Positions 55,122-64,000 of a stretch of DNA of 64,000 nt are shown here, one piece after another. The notes beneath the pieces are model-generated. The model was not told the DNA's origin. It saw only the letters and a program-made list of their open reading frames with translations, and did not search any database. Each line of letters starts with the position of its first letter. Within the stretch, counting starts at the first letter, position 1. The DNA is from Sophora flavescens (Eukaryota; Streptophyta; Magnoliopsida; Fabales; Fabaceae). The translations under genes and the position numbers were made by a program. The DNA lies in assembly GCA_030762895.1 (NCBI GenBank), contig CM061070.1:108551554-108615553 (forward strand), in the 5' to 3' direction.

Positions 55122-57133
55122 GGTATTTCAGTAGATCCTGCTAAGATCGAGGTGATTTCTACACTGCCTTACCCATCTTGCGTTCGCGAGATTCGCTCTT
55201 TTCTTGGTCATGCATGTTTTTACAGGCGCTTCATCAAGGATTTCAGCAAGATAGCTCTTCCTCTGTCAAACTTGTTGAAGAATGATGCCATTTTCAACTT
55301 TGATGACAACTGCAAAAAGGCATTTGATTTCTTGAAGAAAGCATTGACCTCTACCCCCATCATCCAGTCTCCTGACTGGACCCTCCCTTTTGAGATTATA
55401 TATGATGCTTCTAACTATGCCGTGGGGCTGTCCTTGCACAGAGGGTGGACAGGTCTGCCCATGTTATTTACTATGCTTCTAGAACTTTGGATGCTGCACA
55501 GGCTAATTACACTACCACTGAAAAGGAACTTCTAGCCATTGTTTTTGCTCTTGATAAATTCAGATCATATTTGCTAGGTTCCAAGGTTGTTGTTTTTACT
55601 GACCATGCAGCTCTGAAGTACTTGTTGAAGAAACCAGAAGCAAAACCGAGATTGATTCGGTGGATGTTGTTGCTCCAAGAGTTTAGTGTGGAGATTAAGG
55701 ATAAAAGTGGAGCTGAGAATTTGGTGGCTGATCACTTGAGCAGAATAGAGAGGGATGAAGATCCTTCTCCCATTCAGGATGACTTTCCTGATGAGCAGCT
55801 TCTACAGTTACACGAGGTAACTCCTTGGTTTGCTGATATTGTTAACTATCTCGTTGCTGGTATTTTTCCAACAGGTGCAACTAGGTCGCAAATTCACAAA
55901 CTCAAGAGTGATGCCAAATATTATGTTTGGGATGATCCATATCTTTGGAAATTTGGCAGTGATCAGGTAATTAGGAGATGTGTCCCCGACTATGAGATTG
56001 AATCTATTTTGCATTTTTCTCATGCTTCTCAAGTAGGGGGGCATTTTGGGCCACAGAGGACTGCAAGAAAAATCCTAGATTCAAGTTTTTATTGGCCCAC
56101 TATTTTTAAAGATGCTTATGAGGTTTACCGGACTTATAAAGAGTGTCAGATAGCAGGTACAGCCATCACTCGTAAGAGTGAAATGCCTCAGCAACCTATG
56201 CATTTCTGTGAGGTGTTTGATGTGTGCGGAGTTGACTTTATGGGTCCTTTTCCTGCATCTTTTGGTTTCCTCTATATCTTACTTGCTGTTGATTATGTTT
56301 CAAAGTGGGTGGAAGCTATCCCCACTAGGACTAATGATTCTAGAGTTGTTTTAAACTTTGTCAGGTCCAATATCTTTTGCAGGTTTGGAATACCTCGTGC
56401 TATCATAAGTGACAAGGGCACTCATTTCTGTAACCGCACCATGGAAGCTTTACTCCGGAAGTATGGGATTGTGCACAGGGTCTCCACTGTATATCATCCC
56501 CAAACTAACGGGCAGGCTGAGATCTCAAACAGAGAGATCAAACAGATCTTAGAGAAAGTGGTGCAGCCAAATAGGAAGGACTGGTGCCACCGTCTAGAAG
56601 ACGAACTTTGGGCTCAAAGAACAGCTTTCAAGACACCAATAGGGATGTCCCCCTATAGACTTGTGTTCGGTAAGGCATGTCATCTACCTGTCGAAGTTGA
56701 GCACCGTGCTTATTGGGCGGTCAAGTGTTGTAATTTGGAAATGCAAATAGCAGGTATTGAAAGGAAACTCCAATTACAACAGCTTAAAGAGCTTAGGCTA
56801 GAAGCCTATGAAAGCTCTCGAATTTATAAAGAGAAAACTAAGAACTTCCATGATAAGATGATTTCTAGTAAGGAATTCTCTGTGGGCCAACAGGTTTTAT
56901 TGTTTAACTCCCGCCTGAAAGTGATAGCTGGGAAACTTCGATCCAAGTGGATTGGCCCATTTATTGTTACTGATGTGTTCCCTCATGGTGCAGTAGAAAT
57001 AAAAAGTGCAGGTAGCAACAAGGTTTTTAAGGTCAATGGGCAACGCTTGAAGCTATTCCATGAGAGCTCGGTGCCTGAAGATGCTACTATTGAAGAGCTC
57101 TCCTTGGAAGAGCCCACCTACACTACAACTTGA
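55122..57133 (+). pseudogene. RT end, RNase H and integrase of element F
   Basis: The first part (to about 55430) has FLGHACFYRRFIKDFSKI and the RNase H start (IIYDASNYAVG). A frameshift near 55430-55450 moves to the long frame 55445-57133: RNase H (YTTTEKELLAIVFALDKF, FTDHAALKYLL, ADHLSRI), the integrase zinc region, the DDE core (VDYVSKWVEAIP, SDKGTHF, Glu of NREIKQIL) and a C-terminal domain. In the zinc region YRTYKECQIAG has Tyr where the first Cys of the CX2C pair is expected, so the zinc site is probably lost. Ends at TGA 57131-57133. Confidence 0.86.
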
Positions 57134-58578
57134 TCAGGGAGCACCTTCCCCTTTCCCTCACTCTTATTTTATATTTATGTTCTTTCATTGAGGACAATGT
57201 ATGTCTTAAGTGTGGGGGAGGGAACCAATTGTTTTGTTTTGTTTTTGTTTTGATTTCCTTTTTTGTGTTGCTTTGAGTCGTTTGTGTGTGAGTCTTGTGT
57301 CGGTGAGTTTAATGGATTCTAATTAAATCCAGCATAGATTGACTGCATGATAATTACTGACTGTTGATGATTTCCCCCTAGTTTTTGAGAATTGAAAATT
57401 GATCCCCATGCGAAAAATTGAAAATTGAACTTTGAGAAATTCTATTGTGATTGCATGATTTATGATAAGTTTGGGGTGAAGGGGTGCACACACTAGGGAT
57501 TGAATCTCGGTCAAACAATTTGCAAAAATGTCTAGGTGAGGAATTTGAGCCTCCAACATTGTTTTTAATTGTGTGAATCACTTTTAAGCTGCACTTTCCC
57601 GAATTTGCTTGAATCTCTTCATGGTTTGCATGTTGATGTGTTGCTTCAAATGATTTAGGCAATTTTCTTTGAATTAACTACTTGGCCTAAAAAGAACCAT
57701 CCCTAATGCATGTTCCCTAGTCAGCCGCATTGAGCCAAATGAGCCTATTGTTTCTTGATGACCTCATGTTATAAGCCAAAAATCTGGAAAAAACCATGTT
57801 AACCCGATATTGGGATTAGAAGAGCATGGAAGCTTAGCAAGAGAAGGGTTGCAAGAAACTAAGTTTGGGGTGGCTACAAGGTGTGACATGTCATTCTGGG
57901 TTGAGAAAAAGAAAATAATGAAGGTTGGAACCAAAGTCAAAAAGAAAAAAAAAAGAACAAAAATGTCAAAAAAGGGTATTAAAAGAAAAAGGTTGTTGTC
58001 ACCCAAAAGCAAAAAGAAAAATGGAAAAAGGAATTTGAGTGAAAATTCAATGTGTCAAAATGCTCATGCTCTCTTAGTTCCTAGGGACTTAAGCCAAGTA
58101 CCTTTGAATATCCTACCTTTAGCCAGGCCCAATTACAACCTTTAAAAGACCTTTTGATGTTGTATGCATGTTTTCGTGGGAACTATTTTGAGATGAAAAT
58201 CAAATTCATGGGAAGTGCTCTTGAAATGTGAAATTGAGTGAAAAGTTGATAGCCTAGACAAAATTGAGTGAATGAGTGAAATATTAAATGCCCTTGTGAG
58301 GAAGGCGATTGTTGAATTTGGTGATCTCCCTTTTGTGTGTAACTTGGATCCTCAACTCAGATTACTGATTGCATGAATGATGAAATTCTCAATTGTTTGA
58401 AGTAAATGAATGTGGGGATTACATTGTTGCAAAGGGGGAAAGCATTGAAGAAAAATTGTTTTGATAAAATTGCATGAAATTTGTGCGAAATTGGTTGGAT
58501 TCTTTGAGCTTTCCAAGTTTGAGTCTTTTTGAGTTTTAGTTTGCTTGGGGACAAGCAAAGTTTAAGTTTGGGGTATTT
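57134..58578 (+). other. 3' internal region and purine tract of element F
   Basis: AT-rich, with a purine block (57900-58030) that yields lysine-rich frames of no significance. The purine tract AAGTTTAAGTTTGGGGTATT precedes the 3' LTR. No envelope-like frame and no palindrome array were seen here, unlike element A. The region is closely related to 30330-31491 of element G. Confidence 0.7.
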
Positions 58579-59861
58579 TGATCAGCCTCTCGCTCATCTA
58601 GTTTTATACTAGTAAGACCATGGCTTTTGCACTGATTACTCGAGTTTAAATCTCGTTTTCGCCCAAATTTGGATTTAATTGTCCTCAAGCAACATTTTGA
58701 TTTTCTTAAGTAGATTAGGACATTTTAGTTAATTTTGAGTCAAATAAAGCATTCACTGCTATTTCATGTTTTCAGGTTAATAAGAAGAGCAAAAAGGGAA
58801 TGACTCTTGAAGCAGAAGCCATCACGGCCAGGCCGTGACACTGGTCATGGTCGTGATGAGATACCCATGAAGATCAGAGAGCATCACGGCCCAGCCGTGA
58901 TGGCCATCACGGGCGTGATGAGAAGACCCTGGATGTCAGAAAGAATCACGGCCCAGCCGTGATACCCATCACGGGCGTGATGAGAAGACCCAGGAAGTCA
59001 GAATTGATCACGGCTTGGCCGTGATAAAGGTCACGACCGTGACAGATCAACACCCAGGGAGAGAAGCGATCACGACCGTGACAGACTAGAATTTGAATGC
59101 ACGCCCTTGGAAGAATTGGTCACGGCCTGGCCGTGATGGCCATCACGGCCGTGACGCGCGGCCACTCTATAAATAAGAGCGCATCAGACACAATTGGAAT
59201 CCAATTTTCACTGTTTATACTAATTTTCAAGGGTTTGTATTATGTTTATGATGGAGAACTAATCACCAGAGATTAGTCTACTGTAATCGGTTTCCGCCGA
59301 CACTTGAGGTTCCGTAATTTTCCAATCGAATTGCTCATCTCTTTCAATATTATTCTGTATGACTTGTTTGCTTAATTCAAGTTATATAGAATAAGTGTTG
59401 ATTAATTTTGATGAATGTATGTTCCTATACCTTGATCGCGTTTGCTTAATTCGCATGTGTTTGTCGTGTTTGCTTAATTCATGAGTGCTTCACCCCGTTT
59501 GCTTAATTCGGGAATTAGGAGCATACATCTCGTAGTGTCAATTGCGCTTGTCTAATTGCCGCTACAATCGAAAAGAGATTAGAAACCGCCTATGGCATGG
59601 AAATTTTGTGAATCAATGATTGTGGGAAACCGAAATAGCAGATTAATCTTTTCAACTTATTGATAATCACTTATTTGCACAGTTTTTCTTAATTGAATTT
59701 TTCAATCTCAAATCCCCCCCCCCCCCCCCCCAAAAAAAAAAAACTGATTTTTGAGGTTAATAACAATCCAAGAGTCCTTGAGAGACGATACTCGAGTTGT
59801 CGCGCCCTAACTACAATTTTTGTAAACCACTCGTTTTTGACCTGTGTGTGACAGCGGATCA
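58579..59861 (+). repeat. 3' LTR of element F
   Basis: TGATCAGCC to GGATCA. Its palindrome array (58815-59160) has a shorter block near 59060 than the 5' LTR. The C tract is 18 long (59714-59731) against 5 in the 5' LTR. TATA box at 59168-59175. Confidence 0.86.
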
Positions 59862-59866
59862 CTGCC

Positions 59867-60815
59867 TATTTGTGATAAATGCCTATTATGTCAGAAGGCC
59901 AAATCCTGGTGAACCCTTCGTAGTTTACTACGATGCTTCTAAGAAAGGGTTAGGCGGTGTGTTGATGTAGAATGGTAAGGTAGTTGCTTATGCTTCTAGG
60001 CAGCTGAAAGCCCATGAGAAGAACTACCCTACCCATGACCTAGAGCTAGGAGCTGTGGTATTTACCTTAAAGATCTGGAGGCATTACCTTTATGGAGTGA
60101 GGTTTGAAGTTTTAGTGATCATAAGAGTTTGAGGTATCTCTTTGATCGGAAGGAGTTGAATATGAGGCATCGTAGGTGGATGGAGTTCTTAAAGGATTAT
60201 GACTTCGAGCTGACCTATCACCTACGAAAGGCCAATGAGGTGGACGATGTCTTGAGTAGGAAAACCTTGCATATCTCTGCTTTGATGCTTGGGGAGATAG
60301 ATCCGATTGAGGAGTTTAGAGACCTTAGTCTAGCTTGTGAGTTTACCCCTAAGAGTATCAGGCTTGGTACCTTGAAGGTTACCAACAACTTGATGGATCA
60401 GATTAGAGAGGGTCGGAAGTTAGACAAGTTTCTTTTAGACTAGCGAGAGTTGCTTGCTCAGGGTAGAGACCTTAGTTTTAAGGATTGCAGTGATGGTGTC
60501 TTAAGGTTTAAAGATAGAGTATGCATACCGGATGTTCCTGAGCTTAGAAAGCTGATCCTTGAGGAAGGACATAAGAGTGGACTGAGTGTGCACCCAGGTG
60601 CCACCAAGATGTATCAGGACCTTAAGAAGATGTTTTGGTGGCCAAGGATGAAAAAGGATGTGGCCGAGTTTGTGTATTTGTCAGAAGGCCGAGATAGAAC
60701 ACCGAAAGCCTTCAGGTAAGTTGCAACCTTTGAGTGTCCCAGAATGGAAATGGAATAGTATCTCCATGGATTTTGTGTCTGGACTCCCTAGGACTCCAGC
60801 TGGTTTTGAGGCTAT
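59867..60815 (+). pseudogene. RNase H and integrase start of chromovirus B, unit 2
   Basis: After about 20 bases of LTR and a short filler the RNase H core begins (YDASKKGLGGVLM near 59930), with the same in-frame stop after VLM as unit 1. The frame 60129-60443 stops at TAG 60441-60443 where unit 1 reads Gln-Arg-Glu, and then continues. The integrase zinc region reads GHKSGLSVHPG, keeping the second His that unit 1 lost. The shared deletion at the CX2C pair shifts the frame near 60680. Confidence 0.75.
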
Positions 60816-61409
60816 ATGGGTTGTTGTGATAGATTGACTAAGTCTGCCCATTTCATCCCTATGAACATGGAGTATCCTTTAGAGAAGTTGGACAAGTTGT
60901 ACATCAAGGAGACAGCTAGGCTTCATGGTGTACCCTCTAGAACTGTATCAGATAGAGACCCGAGGTTTACCTCTAGGTTCTGGGAGAGTTTGCAGCATGC
61001 TTTAGGGACAAAGCTTAGGCTTAGTTCAGCTTATCACCCACAGACGGATGGCCAGTCTGAAAGGACCATCCAATCCTTAGAGGACTTGTTGAGATCTTGT
61101 GTGCTATAACAGTCTGGTAGTTGGGAGGAGATGTAGGACACCCTTGTGTTAGAATGAACCTGGTGATAATGTGGTACTAAGACCCGAGGTAGTGCAAGAA
61201 ACAACAGAAAAGTGAGGATGATTCAGGAAAATTCGAAAGTGGCACAAGGTAGGCATAGGAGCTACCATGACAAAAGGAGGAAGGTGCACGAATTCCAGGA
61301 AGGTGATCATGTGTCCTTGAGAGTTACTCCAACGACTGCAGTTGGTAGAGCGATGAAAGAAAGCAAGCCATCTGTTATTAGGAGATCCGAGTATTTCCTA
61401 CCTTGGTGA
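60816..61409 (+). pseudogene. Integrase core and C-terminal part of chromovirus B, unit 2
   Basis: The core includes DRLTKSAHF, SDRDPRF and SAYHPQTDGQSERT and stops at 61107-61109. A one-base loss near 60828 (absent from unit 1) breaks the frame just before the first catalytic region. The SH3-like part follows at 61212-61409 and, as in unit 1, runs straight into gag-like sequence. Confidence 0.75.
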
Positions 61410-61842
61410 ACAAGTGCAGAATCTTCGAGGATGCTTACGAGGCCAGGATTGCAAGCCGCAAAATTTCAGAGATCCAGAGCAGTAAGGACGAAGATCAGAA
61501 GAACGAGGTGAGACAACGTCTAACCCCTAGTCGACAGAGACTTCAAGAAGAATGGCAAGGAATCACAGTTCTCAGCAGGTAAGCCTAAGGATCGGGATTC
61601 TCCTAAACATGTCAGATGTGGAAAACGTGGAGAAGGTCACTATACCCATCATCGGAACTGTAAAGGAGAAAAGTCAGAACCACATAGTACTAGCAGGAAT
61701 CGGAGCGCGTAGCGGAAGCATAGTGGAGCTGGAGCCCTCAAGTCTGTTAACTCAACCCAAGGTATCCACCTAATTGGTGAAAGTTTAATCAGTTAAGGTG
61801 ATAGAAATTTCGAGGACGAAATTTTTATAAGGGGGGTGGAAT
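61394..61842 (+). pseudogene. Displaced gag segment and polypurine tract of B, unit 2
   Basis: It has the same NKCRIFEDAYEARIASRKIS-type sequence as 27430, then RCGKRGEGHYTH. About 57 bases that hold the main CCHC knuckle in unit 1 (27686-27742) are missing at 61653, leaving only its end. The tract ATTTTTATAAGGGGGGTGGA (61821-61840) leads into the LTR. Confidence 0.68.
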
Positions 61843-62543
61843 TGTAACACACCGTTTTTCCGCACAACCGTTTTGGACATATCTTGAGTTTTAGATATCT
61901 GATCGAGGTGATATTTGTGGATTTGGAAAGCTAAGAGAATTATCTACAAGTCGTCTTTCTAGTGTTTTTTCCAAATCGATCATATATGTGGTCTCGTGAG
62001 GCATTCTTTCATAGCCCCATGCTCAGGAGTTGAGCACGGTCGTGCGGAACAGAGAGCAAGGCCGTGCTCAGGTATGGAAGTCTATCAATAGAGTAGTTTC
62101 ATGAGGGTTACGAGCCAAAACCTATTTTGGCACTTTGGGCAGCTTTTGTGGGGCAAAAACCTCTTCCCCATTCCACCCCTTGAACCCCTTTTATGCCATT
62201 GGTGTTCTTGCTCTAGTTTTGGGAGATCTTGGTTGGTATGTGCTAATCATAGAAGGTAATGGTTCTTTCCCTCTTTAGTTCCCTTTCTTGTTTTTGATTT
62301 GGGAACTAATTGGTTAACCTTTTTTTTGACCAAGGCTTGGAAAGCTAGTCAAGCCGCTTGAAGGAAACGTGTTGGTTCTTTGTTTGGGTTGCCAGTTTGC
62401 TTTCGTTGGTTGGAATCTTCATATCAGGTATGGGGAGAAGGATAGTATAATCATTAGACAAGGGGTAGTGAAAGATGAGGGGTTCCATGACCACATAGTT
62501 GTTTATTATGATAAATGCTAAGTTTGTAACATGCCTATCTGTG
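61843..62543 (+). repeat. Truncated 3' LTR of chromovirus B, unit 2
   Basis: TGTAACACACCG start, with a private deletion of about 135 bases soon after 61860. CACGGTCGTG palindromes (62033-62075) lie upstream of a changed TATA-like box. Homology to the 5' LTR stops at 62543, the same point as 28770 in unit 1. Confidence 0.76.
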
Positions 62544-62614
62544 AATAACTAGGAATGGTTTTATGAATTATTGATTATTTTTGTATACTTATTGCCCAGG
62601 ACATTTAGTAGAAG

Positions 62615-63085
62615 GCCAACTCGAGGGTGATAAAGGAGGTTTTAGCCCACGGGTTCCTGATTACGGAGATGATCCGCAGGGCAAGCGTGCCAGTGACTGA
62701 TGGGGTAGAGAAGATTCCTCGTCAGCCGATTGACAGAGTAAATACACCGCCGCTTTGTTAAGCCTGCACCTCCCAGGAGACCAGCAGGACAAGTGCCTCG
62801 GAGGCCACAATCATTGGATATGGTTTTGCTTTTGCAAAACCAACAGGCAGAGATGAGGTCCCATGAGGTGCTTAGGGAGTTCTTCAGAGAGTTATCATTG
62901 GCTCAGCAGGAGGGACTGGTATCCCTTTACCCTTCCGAGGAGGATTTGGCACCTCTGCTTGGGTGGCAGAATTATCCTGGAGACCAGGATGCTATGCCAC
63001 AAGGCGGTGCCCGAGGTACCAGCAGAGGATGAGGCAGCAGCAGCTCAGTAGGGTGACCCGGTGGATGATATTGACTTTGAGCAGT
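62615..63085 (+). pseudogene. C-terminal part of a plant transposon-type protein, unit 2
   Basis: It begins like unit 1 (VLAHGFLITEMIRRA), loses the frame near 62730, and resumes as QSLDMVLLLQNQQAEMRSHE with LREFFRELSLAQQ. It has nine residues (LVSLYPSEE region) that unit 1 lacks. The acidic tail has a TAG within it near 63050. The lesions differ from unit 1, apart from the overall loss of the N-terminal part. Confidence 0.5.
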
Positions 63086-63341
63086 GATCCGGGCCCCATC
63101 ATTACCAGTTCCCCAGTTAACAATTTCATTCCCTAGTTCCCCAAGTTCTAGCTATGTTGTTCTTATTCGATATGGTTGTATATTGATAGATAGCTAGAAA
63201 CTCATACTTTGTTTGTGGTTACTTTGTGCACTGTTTCTGACTCGTATATATATCTTGTGGTGCATGTTTATTTTAGTTTTTCTTTTAAATTTTCAATTTT
63301 TTATTATATTATTGACCATTGTTTTACTTGTGGATAATTAG

Positions 63342-63716
63342 ATGCAATTCACAATCTCTCCAGACCACCCCAAATTCAAAAACATCAAAGATGCGATCCG
63401 AGTTAGACGAATCCCATTCCCGGAAATTGAAACTTTAACTCATAATCAAAGGGAAAAGATTCTAATGGGTTCATATCCAGGATTCGATTCATCATGTTTG
63501 GAATATTGTCAGGGTGCGAATGAGTATTCAAGGATTGAGATTCGTAAGGATGTGGAAAGGAGAGCAAAAGAATTTATACCGTGCATTAGTGATGGACATA
63601 AATGGTATGATGAGTTGATCGAAAAGAAGATAAGGAAGCCAAATGTGATCCCGTTTCCGGAAGTAGAGAGCTATACCGAGGAAGAAGTGGAAAGATGGGA
63701 TTGGACTTGGTTGTAA
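63342..63716 (+). CDS. Unrecognised 124-residue frame of element G, unit 2
   Basis: ATG at 63342 to TAA 63714-63716, the same length as 29546-29920 and differing at about eleven residues. The longer upstream extension seen in unit 1 is closed here by a TAG directly before the ATG, which supports this start. After the stop, the same acidic continuation (KSVNDYAWLKMEEARIAKLA) is open to about 63851. Family and function unknown. Confidence 0.45.
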   Translation: MQFTISPDHPKFKNIKDAIRVRRIPFPEIETLTHNQREKILMGSYPGFDSSCLEYCQGANEYSRIEIRKDVERRAKEFIPCISDGHKWYDELIEKKIRKPNVIPFPEVESYTEEEVERWDWTWL

Positions 63717-64000
63717 ACTCCCAAGAGTGTGAATGACTATGCATGGCTAAAGATGGAAGAGGCCAGAATTGCTAAGCTAGCATTGGAAGGAAATCCAGAA
63801 GAAGAATCAAAAGCGGAGGAAAAAGAGAAGGAGTCCCCTCGTACTCCTTGAGCTAACATTTTTTGAACTCATCTCCTCTCGTTTTCTTTTCTTTCTTTCC
63901 TTTCTCTCTCCTACTCTATCAATTCTTGTTTGCCTGTTAATAATTGGTCAATAAGAAAAAACATAGCGTCATTGAGTCAAGTTGGTAAGTTTGTGGATTA

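Larger units (their letters stand above)
50363..59861 (+). mobile_element. Athila-type LTR retrotransposon F (9499 bp)
   Basis: LTRs of 1296 bp (50363-51658) and 1283 bp (58579-59861) start TGATCAGCC and end GGATCA. The flanks are ATGCC (50358-50362) and CTGCC (59862-59866), a 5-base target duplication with one change; unit 1 has ATGCC at the uninterrupted site. Inside are a tRNA-Asp primer site, gag, protease, RT, RNase H, integrase, a long 3' region and a purine tract. Three stops and two frameshifts break the polyprotein. The 3' region resembles element G, and the LTR palindromes resemble element A. Confidence 0.9.
49577..62543 (+). mobile_element. Chromovirus B, unit 2 copy, split by F and internally deleted
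   Basis: The 5' LTR starts at 49577, is interrupted by F after 50362, resumes at 59867, and after about 20 bases is joined to RNase H sequence equivalent to about 25940 in unit 1. The rest of the LTR, the primer site and RT (about 3.2 kb) are missing. Integrase, the displaced gag segment, the polypurine tract and the truncated 3' LTR follow as in unit 1. Confidence 0.8.
32320..64000 (+). repeat. Tandem duplication, unit 2 (continues past the window)
   Basis: It has the same order and orientation of landmarks as unit 1. It has private insertions D, E and F and a deletion inside chromovirus B. The window ends at the equivalent of about 30190 in unit 1, so roughly 2 kb of unit 2 should lie to the right. 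Confidence 0.88.
62544..64000 (+). mobile_element. 3' part of Athila-type element G, unit 2 (cut by the window edge)
   Basis: Matches 28771 to about 30190. It contains the decayed transposon-type protein (62615-63085) and the unrecognised frame at 63342. The LTR should lie beyond the window. Confidence 0.68.

Noticed and set aside
57764..58145. Lysine-rich or hydrophobic frames at 57764-58012 and 57810-58145
   Set aside because: They come from a purine-rich block found in the 3' region of related elements and are not conserved as frames between G and F.

Overview
This window looks like repeat-rich, intron-containing nuclear DNA of a flowering plant. The evidence is LTR retrotransposons with plant tRNA primer sites, CACTA DNA transposons, a tRNA-derived SINE, MITEs, and captured exons of a plant organellar guanylate kinase and a plant GT92 glycosyltransferase. 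A eudicot, possibly a legume, is my best guess but is unproven. There are no bacterial genes, operons or CRISPR arrays. Almost every large reading frame is a decayed transposon gene; the one short host-like gene whose frame is complete is at 44680-45174. LAYOUT. Most of the window is two head-to-tail copies of one segment. Unit 1 runs from 2937 to about 32319 and unit 2 from about 32320 past the right edge. Matching landmarks occur in the same order in both: an LTR end (3435/32712), a CACTA element with a Ulp1-like gene (end 6557/43570), a SINE, a small gene encoding a C-terminal LxLxL (EAR-like) protein (7546/44680), several MITEs, a Del/Tekay-type chromovirus called B (LTR start 11691/49577; truncated 3' LTR end 28770/62543), and Athila-type remnants called G. 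Sampled stretches differ by a few percent. The ancestral unit was about 19 kb. INSERTIONS. Each unit then gained its own elements. Unit 1 received Athila-type element A (12372-22659) inside the 5' LTR of B, with target duplication CCCTT. Unit 1 also has a deletion-derivative Athila-type element C (minus strand, 1-2936) inside its leading LTR. Unit 2 received a gene-carrying (Pack-type) CACTA element D (32792-37018), a gag-less Ty1/copia element E (39813-43293), and Athila-type element F (50363-59861). Unit 1 still carries the matching empty sites for D, E and F. GENE CONTENT. Elements A and F have the Athila order: tRNA-Asp primer site, gag with a CCHC knuckle, protease, RT with an FMDD box, RNase H, integrase, long 3' region, LTR. 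Each has several stops and frameshifts. Element B has lost gag from its usual place and instead carries a gag zinc-knuckle segment downstream of integrase. Element D carries a guanylate kinase exon and an exon of a GT92 protein. PATTERN ACROSS ELEMENTS. Unrelated LTR families (A/F, C/G and, weakly, B) have GC-rich palindrome arrays directly upstream of their TATA boxes, and A and C repeat the array after the coding region. All identifications come from reading the sequence. No alignments or searches were run, so percent identities and family names are estimates.
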